From positions 2,740,501 through 2,804,500 of the forward strand of contig OY755197.1 in the NCBI GenBank assembly GCA_963576735.1: 64,000 nucleotides of DNA. Reading direction: 5' to 3'. The DNA comes from Bedellia somnulentella. Taxonomy: Eukaryota > Arthropoda > Insecta > Lepidoptera > Bedelliidae. Shown here one piece after another: positions 21,565 through 31,262 of this stretch (the stretch's first letter is position 1; each line of letters opens with the position of its first letter). Made by a program: the position numbers and the translations under genes. The notes below the pieces were generated by a model. The model was not told where the DNA came from, made no database searches, and saw nothing but the letters and a program-made list of their open reading frames with translations.

Positions 21565-22830
21565 TTGAAAGAGTGATGAATGAAACTGATGAGAAAATAT
21601 GGGATGTGCAAGCGGGATTTAGGAAAGGAATTGGATGTATGGATCAAATCTTCTCTCTAAGGAGCAACACCGAAAAGTTCTGAGCTTAGAACCAAAAGGT
21701 GTATTGCTCCTTCATTGATTTAGAGAAGGCATATGATAGGGTGGTAAGAAAGTGTTTATGGGAGGTGTTATCCAAGGTCGGTTTGGGGAGTCAACTTATA
21801 CGTGCATTGGTATCACTCTATGAGGATTCTAGTGCATGTGTAAGAGTAAACGGGGAAAACACTGACTGGTTCGGAATCTCTAGGGGTGTCCGACAGGGAT
21901 GTGTAGCTTCTCCGTGGCTCTTCTATTTGTTCAGGGATGACTGTTTGACAGAGTTGCGTGAAAGTAATTATGGACCAAGAATGGGTGGATTCATCATTAA
22001 ATGCCTCTTGTGTGCTGACGATCAAGTGCTACTTGCATCATCGGCAGAAGAGTTGCAAGAGATGATGAATATTGCATGTAAGTCTTTTGTAAAAAAGGGA
22101 ATGAGGGTGAATGTGGATAAGACCAAAACGATGGTTTTTGAGAGACAGGAAGATGTGACAGAATGCGTGATTGCGATTGATGGTAAGGATGTGGAACATG
22201 TGAAGGAGTTTGTATATCTGGGAAGTTTGTTTACAAGGGATGGAAAATGTGATGAAGATATTGAGAGAAGAGTGAAAAAGGGTAATGCGATTAATGGAGC
22301 ACTGGATAGTCTAATGTCTAGTCAGTCGGTGTCTGAAAAGGCCCGAATGGTTGTGCATGATGCTGTCCTCGTTCCTACGCTTATGTATGGCAGAGAATGC
22401 TGGGTGTGGCAGAAGAAGCATGAAAGCAGAGTGAATGCAGTAGAAATGAGGTCTTTCAGAAAAGTTTGTAATGTGAGATTATGTGGTCGTGTGAGGAATG
22501 ACGTGATTCGCGAAAGGTGTGGTGTAAAAGATGATATTGTAAGTAAGATAGAGAAAGGAATGTTGAGATGGTTTGGACATATAGAGAGAATGGATGACAG
22601 TAAATTGGTAAAAGAGATCTATAGAGCCAATGTGGAAGGTAATGTTAGTAGAGGACGACCTCGGAGGACACATTTGGATCAAATAGAAAATGTGCTCAAA
22701 AAGGCAGTTGTCCGAAGTACGAAGAATAAAAGAGCATGTATGAAAAGATTGATGGATGTGAAAGTGGCGATTGATAGTCTCTGCCTACCCCAATGGGAAC
22801 TAACGGCGGCTTGAGAATATATGTATACGT
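21553..22830 (+). pseudogene. RTE reverse transcriptase, 371-codon open frame
   Basis: Open from 21699 to 22814, and extended upstream with stops (KVLIERVMNETDEKIWDVQA, then FRKGIGCMDQIF). Polymerase motifs are in order: FIDLEKAYDRVV (motif A), GVRQGCVASPW (B), and CADDQVLLAS (C), where the usual YADD tyrosine is cysteine. The C-terminal part has LRWFGHIERMDDSKLVKEIY and GRPRRTHLDQIE. A small deletion removes part of the final segment before SLCLPQWEL. The N-terminal endonuclease is absent. A TGAGAATATATGTATACG tail follows. It is not expected to be active. Confidence 0.85.
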
Positions 22831-23156
22831 AATTGTAAGATATCGTATCGGGGCTTTTAAACGATTTAAGAAAGAAAGATACACTTATCAAGAATCAGGG
22901 ACATCATAATAATTTTATAGGTTCATTCCATTATTCTCCATGTCGCCAGGATTAATTAATTTCAGATGATTCAGTACTAAAAAGTCAAAAATAGATATAG
23001 TTTTGAAGTATATTTAAGTAAAAAGTGAAAAATCATTCCCAATATAAGTTGAAAGTGATGAAAAAGCGTCGGGCGAACTGTGCTATATATTTAGGTTATC
23101 GAGCAACTCATATAAAGCAAATCGATATAATCTTATAATATATTGAGCAAAGTATA

Positions 23157-23403
23157 CATACATACATATACTCACGGCTATATTTCCCTAGAAGGGGTAG
23201 CCAGAGCTAAGGAATTATAAATTCCTCAGCCACTTTTGGAAGTTGAGTGGGGAAAAGATGGTAATAATAAAGGATTTTGGTGATGGGTCTCCAACCGCAT
23301 CGCCCAAAAATCCAATAAAAAGTCCCAATACCCTTAGTCGCCTCTTACCACACCCGTGGGTAGAAAGGGGTAGCGACATTCTAAGCCGGCACTACACGGC
23401 ATC
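23157..23403 (-). repeat. SINE-A copy, second subfamily, 12-bp duplication
   Basis: Flanked by GAGCAAAGTATA at 23145-23156 and 23404-23415. Its 5' end reads GCCGTGTAGTGCCGGCTTAG on the sense strand, with GTCGCTACCCCTTTC. Confidence 0.92.
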
Positions 23404-23439
23404 GAGCAAAGTATATTTTTGGTATTTGAAATCGTGTAT

Positions 23440-23500
23440 TTATAATCAAACCCCAGTAGACTCTCTTTACCCCAATAGAAATTAATGGGACTAGTTCAAG
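23440..23500 (+). repeat. Short RTE 3' remnant
   Basis: TAGACTCTCTTTACCCCAAT followed by AGAAATTAATGGGACTAG resembles the RTE terminus; about 60 bp only. Confidence 0.5.
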
Positions 23501-23744
23501 AAAGAATAACGTGAATTGTATAAGATAGTCCGGTCAAGTAAAAATAGCCTTCGCTTGTTCTGAAAGAAAATATATTAGAGTCGAGCCTTTGAGGCTGTCG
23601 CGGTGACCCAGTTTATAAGTTCACGTGTTAATTGGTCTATATCCGGTATGTGCTTGTTTCACATACTTTATTTGAGCGTCTTTTCTTAGGAATTTAATAT
23701 TAGAAAAGCTTATTGTTTAGTTCTTTATTGAATAACCTTAATTT

Positions 23745-24310
23745 AATACTGTTCCTATGAAGTACTGTAAAACCACCTTCGGTAAAAGATTCCTACCCTA
23801 TCTACAACCACGACTGTACAACTCATTCTTGAAGATCTGCGACATAAGTCACTGTACTTTAAGAGAAGTCAAAGTAAAAGTGAACAGCTGGCTGTCAAGC
23901 TTGTCATACGATGCAGTAGGGCAATTAGTAAGAGTGACTGAATAACAAGAAATACACACACACACACACACAAACACCTCAACACACACCCACACATACG
24001 CACACACAAAATACACAATAAGTTAATAACTTTTTTTTTTCTCACATTTTAATAATAACTGTTTGAATTTTTTTACTTCTGAATTTTTAATTTTATATTT
24101 TGGTCTATGCATGTAACCAAATTATCAAATAAATATGTCACTTTCATGTTTGAATGTAATTTAGTTTTGAAGACCACATAGCGTATCATAACTCGGTACC
24201 CACGATACAGGCTTGCCTAGTGTGGGGCCACAGGTACTCATATCATGTAAAACAAAATGTATTTATGTAATATCTTCACTGTACTGAAAACTGTGTTTGG
24301 AAAATAAAGA
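23745..24310 (+). pseudogene. 3' end of a CR1/Daphne-like LINE
   Basis: A 62-codon frame (23757-23945) reads KRFLPYLQPRLYNSFLKICD then SLSYDAVGQLVRV, resembling the last residues of a LINE ORF2. It is followed by a CA-rich microsatellite, a long AT-rich 3' UTR and AAAATAAAG with a TTATTATTGTTATT tail. The Dong-like element was inserted into this tail. Confidence 0.65.
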
Positions 24311-24324
24311 TTATTATTGTTATT
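24311..24324. repeat. Target duplication, left copy
   Basis: TTATTATTGTTATT, identical to 28234-28247. It bounds the R4/Dong-like element and shows insertion into a TAA/TTA repeat. Confidence 0.88.
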
Positions 24325-24428
24325 TTGGCATTACTTTTAGTTCCTCGCCTCTCCCATGGCCGAAAAAGAAAATATAAATTTGAAATGGGAGAGGCGGTAC
24401 TCCCCGACAAAAGAACAGTCGGTCGGGG

Positions 24429-27400
24429 TCAGGGAGTCAGGTTCAAGAACCGACGGACGATCCGAGCCGTATCGAGCAGCACCGCTTTCTGCATTTGTGC
24501 TGGAACCGACACGCCACAGAAATCCAACCTCCTCAAGTTGGTCGCGAGGCTGGTTGGAATTAACCCGTTCGCGGACAAAACAATTGGGATTATTTCTGTC
24601 GAAGTCACACCCCACATGTCGGTGATCTCGTGAGCCAGATCGAGATATTTCCGACGCTTCTCGGTGTCGGCTTTCACGAGACCCTCGTCATGAGGGATAG
24701 TGACATCCACTAGAAATACCCTCGACTGCGACCGATCCCATACAACGATATCAGGCTTATTCGCTAGAATAGTCCTGTCCGTGATAACGGATCGGTCCCA
24801 ATAGATTTTGGCTCGGTCGTTTTCTAGGATTGGCTCCGGCAGATACTTGTAATACGGCAGCCTCTGTTGCAAGAGTCCGTATTTCAGAGCGAGCTCCTGA
24901 TGTAGGATTTTGGCTGCTTGGTTGTGTCTGTGCAAGTACTCAGTGTTAGCAAGAGCCGAACAACCGGAAATAACATGCTTAAGTGACTCTCCGGGACGGC
25001 CACATGCTCGGCAGATGTCTGTGGTACCGTCCTTTAGGATGTATTTCCGATAGTTCCGCGTCTTGATAACCTGGTCCTGTATTGCACAGACAAAACCTTC
25101 GGTTTCCCCAAAGAGGTCCCCGAAACGCAGCCAATGCAGGGAGGCTTTACGGTCCACGAAAGGTTCGTGAAGTACCTTGTAAAACCTCCCGTGCAGCTCC
25201 TTCTCTTTCCATACGGACTCCCGATCAGAGGTGCTAAGTACCTCCGGGGTTCGCCAATCCTGTGAGGCCAACGATAAGGGAGTCAGTCCTTTATCACTAG
25301 CGACCACCTCTCCCCGAATACTATCATCCGTCATCGTCAAAAAATAGTTTCTGAGGTTGCATACCTCGCGGTTGTGCATGGTTTTGGCACTCAAGAGGCC
25401 TCGACCACCACACTTCCGCGGGATATACAATCTCATAACCGACGACCTCGGATGATGCATTCGATGAGAGGTCATCGTCGTGCGGACTCGTCTGTCCAGA
25501 GCGTCTAGTTCGGACTGAGTCCATCTGAGCACGCCAAACGTGTACATCAGTACAGGCATGACCCAGGAGTTAATGGCTCGGATTTTATTAACGCCTGACA
25601 AGTAGCTATTAAGCACACTTTTCAGGCGTTCATAAAACTCCTCGCAAACACCCTGTTTCACGTCTGCCACCTTCACACCGATGGTTTGTGACATGCCCAG
25701 ATACCGGTATGTTTCAGCCTCGGAGAGTGCCCTCAAATGATTGGTGCCGACATCGACACCATCAGAGTGCACGACATGCCCCTTCTCAACATGAATGACC
25801 GCACACTTATCGACCCCGAGCTCCATCTTGACGGAACCACTGAAATCATTAGTGATCGTCAGTAGCTCCGCCAATCTGTCAGCCGTGGGGGCGTAAAGCT
25901 TCAGGTCATCCATGTAAAGGAGATGAGGCAAGCGTGGTCCGCCTCTCCGAAACTGAAAGCCTGTCCCCGAATTCTCCAAGAGTGTACTTAGAGGATTCAG
26001 GGCCAAGCAAAACCAAACTGGACTCAGGCAATCGCCCTGGAAAATCCCTCGCCTTATATCAATTTGGTCATCCGCATCCGTCATCCGCTGACCGTCTAAA
26101 CTCAGGATCGTTCTCCAGCACCCCATACATTGCCCGAGGAAGTGTCGAACTGCACTATCAATTTTGTACAGCTCGAGGACCCTCATGAGCCATGTATGAG
26201 GTACCGAATCGAACGCCTTCCTGTAGTCTATCCAGCCAGCGGAGAAGTTCCGACGGTTGCGTTTGACCAGTTGGCCTACGACCGCATCGATGAGGAGTAG
26301 CTCCTTGCTACCGCGACTACCGCCCCTACATCCGTTCTGAGCTCCAGATATCACATTGTTATCAACAATGTGTTGAGTAATCTTGGAGCTCAGAACGGAT
26401 GTCAAGGTCTTGTAAATTGTACAAAGACAAGTAATGGGGCGGTATTGTGATGGATCCGCGGTAGCATCGCTCTTTGGAGCTAAATGAGTGACCCCAGTAG
26501 TTAAGAAGTTCGGGAGCGTCCCACTCTCGAGGGCGCTTTGGAACTGACGGGCGAGAGTAGCGTGACAGCGCGTGAACCCCTTCAACCAGTAATGGTGCAA
26601 TCCGTCCGGCCCCGGACTTTTCCAGTTCGGAGCCTTACGGATCGCAGCCACCACATCCTCCTCAGATATGTTGACGGGGTTCATGGGCGCTATGGGCTCG
26701 CACGCTCCCTCGACCGCCTCGAACCATCGGCCCTCTTCGTGATCAACAGGCAGCGACCAAAGCCCACGCCAAAAGGCAACTACATCGGCTTTTTCCGGTC
26801 GCTGACCTGTCGAAACCACATCGGGACGCTCCAAAGTTCTGTAGAACTTCTTCTGGTCACTCATGAAGAGACGATTCTGTTGGTACCTCTTTACCCTTTC
26901 AGAATATCGCCTAATTCGCTTACCCCAAGCAGCGATCTTCTGCTTCAGATCATCGATGCGCTCCACCAGTCTACAGGCAAACTCCGGTGAGTTGTCAAAG
27001 ACATTCTCACCAGGGAATGCCTCCCTGACGAAGCGCACCACCCTCGGCCTATTGTTGCCTGATCTGAAGCTGGTCAGCTTGCCGATGAGGACCCTGGCCC
27101 TTGTGATACGGCTTTCAATCCGCCTCATCCAGGCTGGTCTAGTTCTAGTCCTGGGACTAGTACTGCCAGCCTGGCGGGAGCCACCAGCTCTTGTTGGCGG
27201 CATCCTGACGCCGACAAAATGACAAACTGTCATTGCGGCGCCAAAGAGAATTGAATCCGTATCCCAAAGGTCCATGCTGCTCTCTAAAAATGAGGGCAGC
27301 ATGTTATTGACGGCCTCAACGACATCCCGAACCTTGATGCTGAGAGGAACTCGGGGCAGCCTTGGCCTCCTTTCCAGAGGCACTTGGCGATATTCCAGGA

Positions 27401-28031
27401 TCGTCTCTTCGAGTGCGCTCCTCACCAAATCCAAATCCAGGGAGACTGTTCCCCAATCGCTTTCCGCACCACCCACATCCGGCAGGTTAGCAATTGGCTC
27501 CCTCCGTACTTCCCGTTCAGGGACTGGAGGGAGAACCTGCAAAGGTGGCTCTTCGTCTAGCGGGGGAACAGCCTCGCGTCGCAATTGTTCGAGTTCGGTA
27601 GTGCTAAAAAGTTCTGAGCGCTGTATGTACCGAACTCGATCCGCCAGGTTTTGTTCTGTGACGGTCAAATTGGGCTCCAGCCGCAGAAATTCGCGGTACA
27701 TTGCTGCCCGATAACCCGTCCGTCCAGTTCTTGAACCCGAGGCCCTAATATAGGCCCGCATGGCATTTCTATTCATTTCGACCGTCCATGCCATGCGGCG
27801 CCTTGTTCCACCAGCGGCGGGCACCGACTGCTGGGACTGAGTTGCCCCAGTCCCAACCGATGCCAAGCCATCTGGTGGCTGAGGTGGTCGCGCAGACCGG
27901 CCAGGTGGTCGGGCCGGTCTGCGGCGGCTGGGGGACCGCATGCTGCCACGTCCAGCCCCAGCTCCAGACGTGCCCCTTCGATCACCCAAGGGAAGCGGCC
28001 CTATACGCTCATCATTATTACAGTCTGCCAT
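24429..28031 (-). CDS. R4/Dong-like RT and restriction-like endonuclease polyprotein
   Basis: One 1200-residue protein if started at ATG 28031; the frame stays open to GTG 28091, so start use is uncertain. The N-terminal 200 residues are proline-, arginine- and glycine-rich. Reverse transcriptase landmarks: NWKSPGPDGLHHYWLKGF (about 500), YRPITCLCTIYK (about 545), IDYRKAFDSVPH with the catalytic D (about 600), IFQGDCLSPVWF (about 665), and LLYMDDLKLY with the YMDD centre (about 705). A CCHC finger CRACGRPGESLKHVISGC (CX2CX8HX4C, about 1005) precedes the endonuclease, whose PDIVVWDRSQ and LVDVTIPHDE (about 1095-1115) form the PD-(D/E)XK-type site. No break is seen. Its role would be target-primed reverse transcription in the nucleus. 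R2 or NeSL are alternatives, but the single ORF, TAA target and motif set fit R4/Dong best. Confidence 0.9.
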   Translation of the reverse strand: MADCNNDERIGPLPLGDRRGTSGAGAGRGSMRSPSRRRPARPPGRSARPPQPPDGLASVGTGATQSQQSVPAAGGTRRRMAWTVEMNRNAMRAYIRASGSRTGRTGYRAAMYREFLRLEPNLTVTEQNLADRVRYIQRSELFSTTELEQLRREAVPPLDEEPPLQVLPPVPEREVRREPIANLPDVGGAESDWGTVSLDLDLVRSALEETILEYRQVPLERRPRLPRVPLSIKVRDVVEAVNNMLPSFLESSMDLWDTDSILFGAAMTVCHFVGVRMPPTRAGGSRQAGSTSPRTRTRPAWMRRIESRITRARVLIGKLTSFRSGNNRPRVVRFVREAFPGENVFDNSPEFACRLVERIDDLKQKIAAWGKRIRRYSERVKRYQQNRLFMSDQKKFYRTLERPDVVSTGQRPEKADVVAFWRGLWSLPVDHEEGRWFEAVEGACEPIAPMNPVNISEEDVVAAIRKAPNWKSPGPDGLHHYWLKGFTRCHATLARQFQSALESGTLPNFLTTGVTHLAPKSDATADPSQYRPITCLCTIYKTLTSVLSSKITQHIVDNNVISGAQNGCRGGSRGSKELLLIDAVVGQLVKRNRRNFSAGWIDYRKAFDSVPHTWLMRVLELYKIDSAVRHFLGQCMGCWRTILSLDGQRMTDADDQIDIRRGIFQGDCLSPVWFCLALNPLSTLLENSGTGFQFRRGGPRLPHLLYMDDLKLYAPTADRLAELLTITNDFSGSVKMELGVDKCAVIHVEKGHVVHSDGVDVGTNHLRALSEAETYRYLGMSQTIGVKVADVKQGVCEEFYERLKSVLNSYLSGVNKIRAINSWVMPVLMYTFGVLRWTQSELDALDRRVRTTMTSHRMHHPRSSVMRLYIPRKCGGRGLLSAKTMHNREVCNLRNYFLTMTDDSIRGEVVASDKGLTPLSLASQDWRTPEVLSTSDRESVWKEKELHGRFYKVLHEPFVDRKASLHWLRFGDLFGETEGFVCAIQDQVIKTRNYRKYILKDGTTDICRACGRPGESLKHVISGCSALANTEYLHRHNQAAKILHQELALKYGLLQQRLPYYKYLPEPILENDRAKIYWDRSVITDRTILANKPDIVVWDRSQSRVFLVDVTIPHDEGLVKADTEKRRKYLDLAHEITDMWGVTSTEIIPIVLSANGLIPTSLATNLRRLDFCGVSVPAQMQKAVLLDTARIVRRFLNLTP
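26328..26402. repeat. Strong hairpin inside the RT coding sequence
   Basis: Perfect 19-bp arms (ACATCCGTTCTGAGCTCCA at 26328-26346 and its complement at 26384-26402) enclose a second perfect 9-bp stem (26352-26360 with 26364-26372, loop ATC). The region encodes the TSVLSSKI to ISGAQNGCRG part of the reverse transcriptase. Confidence 0.92.
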
Positions 28032-28195
28032 TATGATGAGCGAAGATTCACCCGGGGTTTCACTCACTTGCCCCGGGGAGACCGTTGTCACCCTATTCAG
28101 CGCTGGGACCAGTTTGTAGACACGGTCAACACCTACAAACTCAAGCGCAGACTATTTGCAAAGCCGGAATGGCAAACATATCATCCTGCCATTCC
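28006..28195 (-). promoter_or_regulatory. Structured 5' UTR, four tandem stem-loops
   Basis: Perfect inverted repeats in 5'-to-3' order of the element: 9 bp (28166-28174 with 28187-28195), 8 bp (28112-28119 with 28133-28140), 7 bp GC-only (28051-28057 with 28071-28077), and 10 bp (28006-28015 with 28033-28042). The ATG at 28029-28031 lies in the loop of the last one. Possible roles are internal ribosome entry, ribozyme processing or ribonucleoprotein binding; none is proven from sequence. Confidence 0.75.
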
Positions 28196-28233
28196 AACAA
28201 TGGGCGGTGGGGTCGTCACATCCCTACGCCTAT

Positions 28234-28260
28234 TTATTATTGTTATTATTATTATTAATA
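28234..28260. repeat. Target duplication, right copy, and TAA repeat
   Basis: TTATTATTGTTATT (28234-28247), followed by ATTATTATTAATA, the continuation of the repeat that was the insertion target. Confidence 0.88.
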
Positions 28261-28377
28261 AAGTATGATAAAATTTAAAAAAACAAGAAATATTGACTCG
28301 CCTGCTGGCTGGCAAATATATAATAAATAATAGGGATCTTTATTGTATATGCACGACCATAAATCTGAAATTAAATA

Positions 28378-28562
28378 TACATACACATACATAACTCACG
28401 ACTATAAATCCTAATGAAGAGTAACCAGAATTATTATATTAGTAATTCCTCAGTCACTTTTGGAAGTTGAGTTGGGTAAGGATAGTCAAAGAAAGGATTG
28501 GTGACGGGTCTTTACTGCAGCCACATAACCCAAATACTAAACTAGCCCCAACATCCACAGCC
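28378..28562 (-). repeat. SINE-A copy, decayed
   Basis: ACATAACTCACGACTATAAA, TCAGTCACTTTTGGAAGTTG and GGTGACGGGTCTTTACTGCA; the 5' end is lost. Confidence 0.7.
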
Positions 28563-28639
28563 GTTACGCCTGGTACTAGCAAAGAAATTGGTAACCAATG
28601 CAATTAATCTTTTTCTTTATATTGTAGTTGTTTTAATTA

Positions 28640-28715
28640 TTTAGCGCGATGTACCTGGAGACCCATCACCAACTATCCCTTAATTTACCATCTTTTCTCT
28701 TCTCAACTCTTTGAC
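28640..28715 (+). repeat. SINE-A central fragment
   Basis: GGAGACCCATCACCAACTAT and TTTACCATCTTTTCTCTTCT only. Confidence 0.65.
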
Positions 28716-29187
28716 GGTAATATTAGGATGAAATTATGCATTTTTTATATTTTCTATCTATATCTTCATACAAAGAGTTCTCGAGAAAAGAGAGGACTCT
28801 GACAGGCAATTTATAATCAAAATAATAACTGCCCTAACAAAACCAGGGGCGGATCACTATTCTCAAACATAAAGCTAATTATTAACTTCTTCCTACTCGA
28901 GCTCAAAAATAGTATCCAAGGCTTCCTACAAATTACTTTTAAGAAAAAACTGAATTGGCAGATTCGAATTTCAAATTGCGTCTATTCGACATTTGATCGA
29001 CGTAACGTTTTTTACCGCTTTTATTAGTTTTGGCGCCTTGACTCGGGCGACAAACAGCTGTTGTTTTTTTATTATCTTGAACACTAGTTATTGTCTACGG
29101 TTTTATCCGTGCAGATTTCCTTTAAATCGAGAACAAATAGATTAAATAGATGATTCTTATCGTACTCAGTGACCAATCCTTAATGAT
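28716..29187. other. Unassigned stretch
   Basis: No gene or recognised repeat. There is a faint GC-richer patch near 29020-29060. Confidence 0.4.
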
Positions 29188-29432
29188 ACATACATACATA
29201 TACTTACGGACATTCATCCCAAAAAGATAGCCAGAGCTTCAGAGCTAGAAACTCCTCAGCCACATTTGGAAGTTGATATGGGACAAGATGGTATAAATAA
29301 AGTATCGTTGGTGATAGGTCTCCAAATGCATCGCCCAAAAAACCACTTCGAAAGGCCCCATACCCTTAGTCGCCTCTTACGACACCCGTGGGTGGAAAGG
29401 GGTAGCGACATTCTAAGCCGGCGCTACATGGC
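29188..29432 (-). repeat. SINE-A copy, second subfamily
   Basis: Tail ACATACATACATATACTTAC; 5' end GTAGCGACATTCTAAGCCGG. Several small changes. Confidence 0.88.
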
Positions 29433-29439
29433 AATAATG

Positions 29440-29584
29440 TAAAATAGAATAGAAAACTCTTAATTGTACATCACAGTTAAAACATTTTACGATTATTTCT
29501 TTACAAGTACAATAGAAGTACAAGTATAGAAGTACAATAAAATTGTTGGTCTTATCGCTTAAAGCGATTTCTTCCAGAAGGGCA
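29440..29584 (-). repeat. 3' end of LINE type J
   Basis: AGAATAGAAAACTCTTAATTG, a small internal duplication (AGTACAATAGAAGTACAAG), then GGTCTTATCGCTTAAAGCGA and TCTTCCAGA. Confidence 0.65.
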
Positions 29585-29700
29585 AGCACGAGCGCTATTT
29601 TATCGACACGATAACGGTTAAAATGAGATGGCAGTATACGATACTAAGTAAGTTCGTAAGAGATGGCTGGTTTATCCCACGCGATTATTTTCTAGTTATT
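29585..29700 (+). repeat. MITE D, partial copy
   Basis: GGCAAGCACGAGCGCTATTT to TTTATCCCACGCGATTATTT. Related copies are at about 35705-35855 and 59463-59597; the right end is missing here. Confidence 0.7.
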
Positions 29701-29827
29701 TACTGTGTTTTATAATCACGCGTAAATTTTGATTAATTGTATTAAAATCATGATTGTCGTCGTCGTAACTGGTGACATCTCTTAGATAAACAATTTAGTA
29801 AAATAGAAAGTAGTTCAGAATTCAGTC

Positions 29828-30125
29828 ATGATAGTCCAATGGGTTGAACGACCGTCTGTCAAAACAGACAAGCGTGAGTTCAAAACCCGGGTCGGGCCTT
29901 CACAAATTTGTCTTTTCTAAAGTCATATCATGGTCGTTATTAGTGAGGAAAAACATCTTGAGGAAAACACATGGCTAAGTTGTACCTAGTCATGTGACAG
30001 TGTATTCGTAGAAACGGCGATAGGTCGGCCCGCTATCACGTGAGTATACTGTCCAAGCAAAACGTGGGTCCTCTGAACACTAGTTGACAATGCCACGTGA
30101 TATTCTGAAGTATTAGTACCTATCC
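29828..30125 (+). repeat. SINE-B copy, diverged
   Basis: The tRNA-like head is altered (ATAGTCCAATGGGTTGAACG, then GAGTTCAAAACCCGGGTCGG). Body through TATTCTGAAGTATTAGTACC; the tail end is missing. Confidence 0.85.
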
Positions 30126-30239
30126 TAACCTTTTTTTGAGAATAAAGATTAAGAATTTTAAATACTTTAGACAGAGAAAATGAGTTATCTCATCTTTAGC
30201 TACTTTTATTATCCTCACTAACCTCCTAAAAGCGGTTAA

Positions 30240-30472
30240 AGAGCTTATTCCATTACACTTTGTCGTTGCTGAAATCTGACGTCCTTCACAGTTACTGCCG
30301 CAGACGCTTGTTATTCCACTACACAAAGTTCAGTAGCTGAATCTGAATGATTCAGCGTAAAATATGTGTAGTATTTAGTAAAAAATTGTGTAGTGGAAAA
30401 ACAAGCGTCTGCGGCAGTAACTGTGAAGGACGACAGATTTCAGCAACGACAAAGTGTAATGGAATAAGCTCT
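30240..30472. mobile_element. 233-bp fold-back MITE, TAA target
   Basis: Arms of about 90 bp: AGAGCTTATTCCATTACACT and onwards, mirrored at the right end, with ACTGCCGCAGACGCTTGTT in each arm. It is flanked by TAA (30237-30239, 30473-30475). Compact reference for the family seen at 10562 and 12308. Confidence 0.85.
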
Positions 30473-30485
30473 TAAGCTGAAGCTC

Positions 30486-30515
30486 TGCCTACCCTTTTCT
30501 AATTTATAGCCGTGA
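30486..30515 (+). repeat. SINE-A 3' fragment
   Basis: AGCTCTGCCTACCCTTTTCT and TTATAGCCGTGA only. Confidence 0.6.
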
Positions 30516-30782
30516 TAACATATGTGTGTTTAAGAAGGTAGGTTAGTAAAATGAACGTGTATTTAGAGAAGCCAAACTCGTAACCGAAACCTCTCTTAAG
30601 TGGGGCAGCCAATAATTACTTTAGCCATCGACTCAATAATGTAAGCTGCATGTCAGCACCTCACTCTATTAAATTACCTCGGTCTCTTGGGTAAGGCTTA
30701 GCGGTTTCTTGTGAGATAACGTTACGTTTTGGCGGGTCTTTGGTAATATATGGTAGATAGTTAAAGATTTATGAATATTTGA

Positions 30783-31033
30783 ACATACATACATACATAT
30801 ACTCACGGCTATAAATCCCTTAACGGGGTAGCCAGAGCTTTGGGATGAAAAATTCCTCAGCCACTTTTGGAAGTTGATTGGGGAAAAGATGGTAATAATA
30901 AATGTTTTTGGTGACGGGTCTTCAACCACATCGCCCAAAAATCACTTAATAAGCCCCTACACCCTTAGTCGCCTCTTACGATCACCCACGGGTAGAAATG
31001 GGGTAGTTTTATTCTAAGCCGACACTACACAGC
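30783..31033 (-). repeat. SINE-A copy, full length
   Basis: Tail ACATACATACATACATATAC to CCGACACTACACAGC. Reads CACCCACGGGTAGAAATGGG, intermediate between the two subfamilies. Confidence 0.9.
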
Positions 31034-31077
31034 AAATGATATACGTGAATATTTTAACTTGGGATTGAATAATTTTG

Positions 31078-31165
31078 GTGTGTAGTGTTAGTTTGGAATA
31101 GATGATTATTTGACCATTTTAGCCCGGCTCAACTCTGGCTACCCCTTTTTGAAATTTGACATAAA
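31078..31165 (+). repeat. SINE-A copy, heavily deleted
   Basis: GGTGTGTAGTGTTAGTTTGG joined directly to CTCTGGCTACCCCTTTTTGA. Confidence 0.55.
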
Positions 31166-31262
31166 AAGAATAGATAAGCTAGGTGCATTTGTACCCACCA
31201 CGCCTTAAAGCATTAGAAGCGGTAAAGCCCTTCTCTGCGCTAAAAAAACGTATTGAGTGTTG

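Larger units (their letters stand above)
24325..28233 (-). mobile_element. R4/Dong-like non-LTR retrotransposon, apparently intact
   Basis: About 3.9 kb on the reverse strand: a roughly 200-bp 5' UTR with several strong stem-loops, one long ORF, and a short 3' UTR of about 100 bp. Flanking 14-bp duplications (24311-24324, 28234-28247) lie in TAA/TTA repeat, the insertion preference known for Dong of Bombyx. GC content is visibly higher than in the surroundings, which together with the unbroken ORF suggests recent arrival. It replaced no gene; it landed in the tail of another LINE. Confidence 0.85.

Noticed and set aside
26538..27714. Plus-strand frames of 119-150 codons
   Set aside because: Antisense shadows of the Dong-like polyprotein, favoured by its higher GC content.
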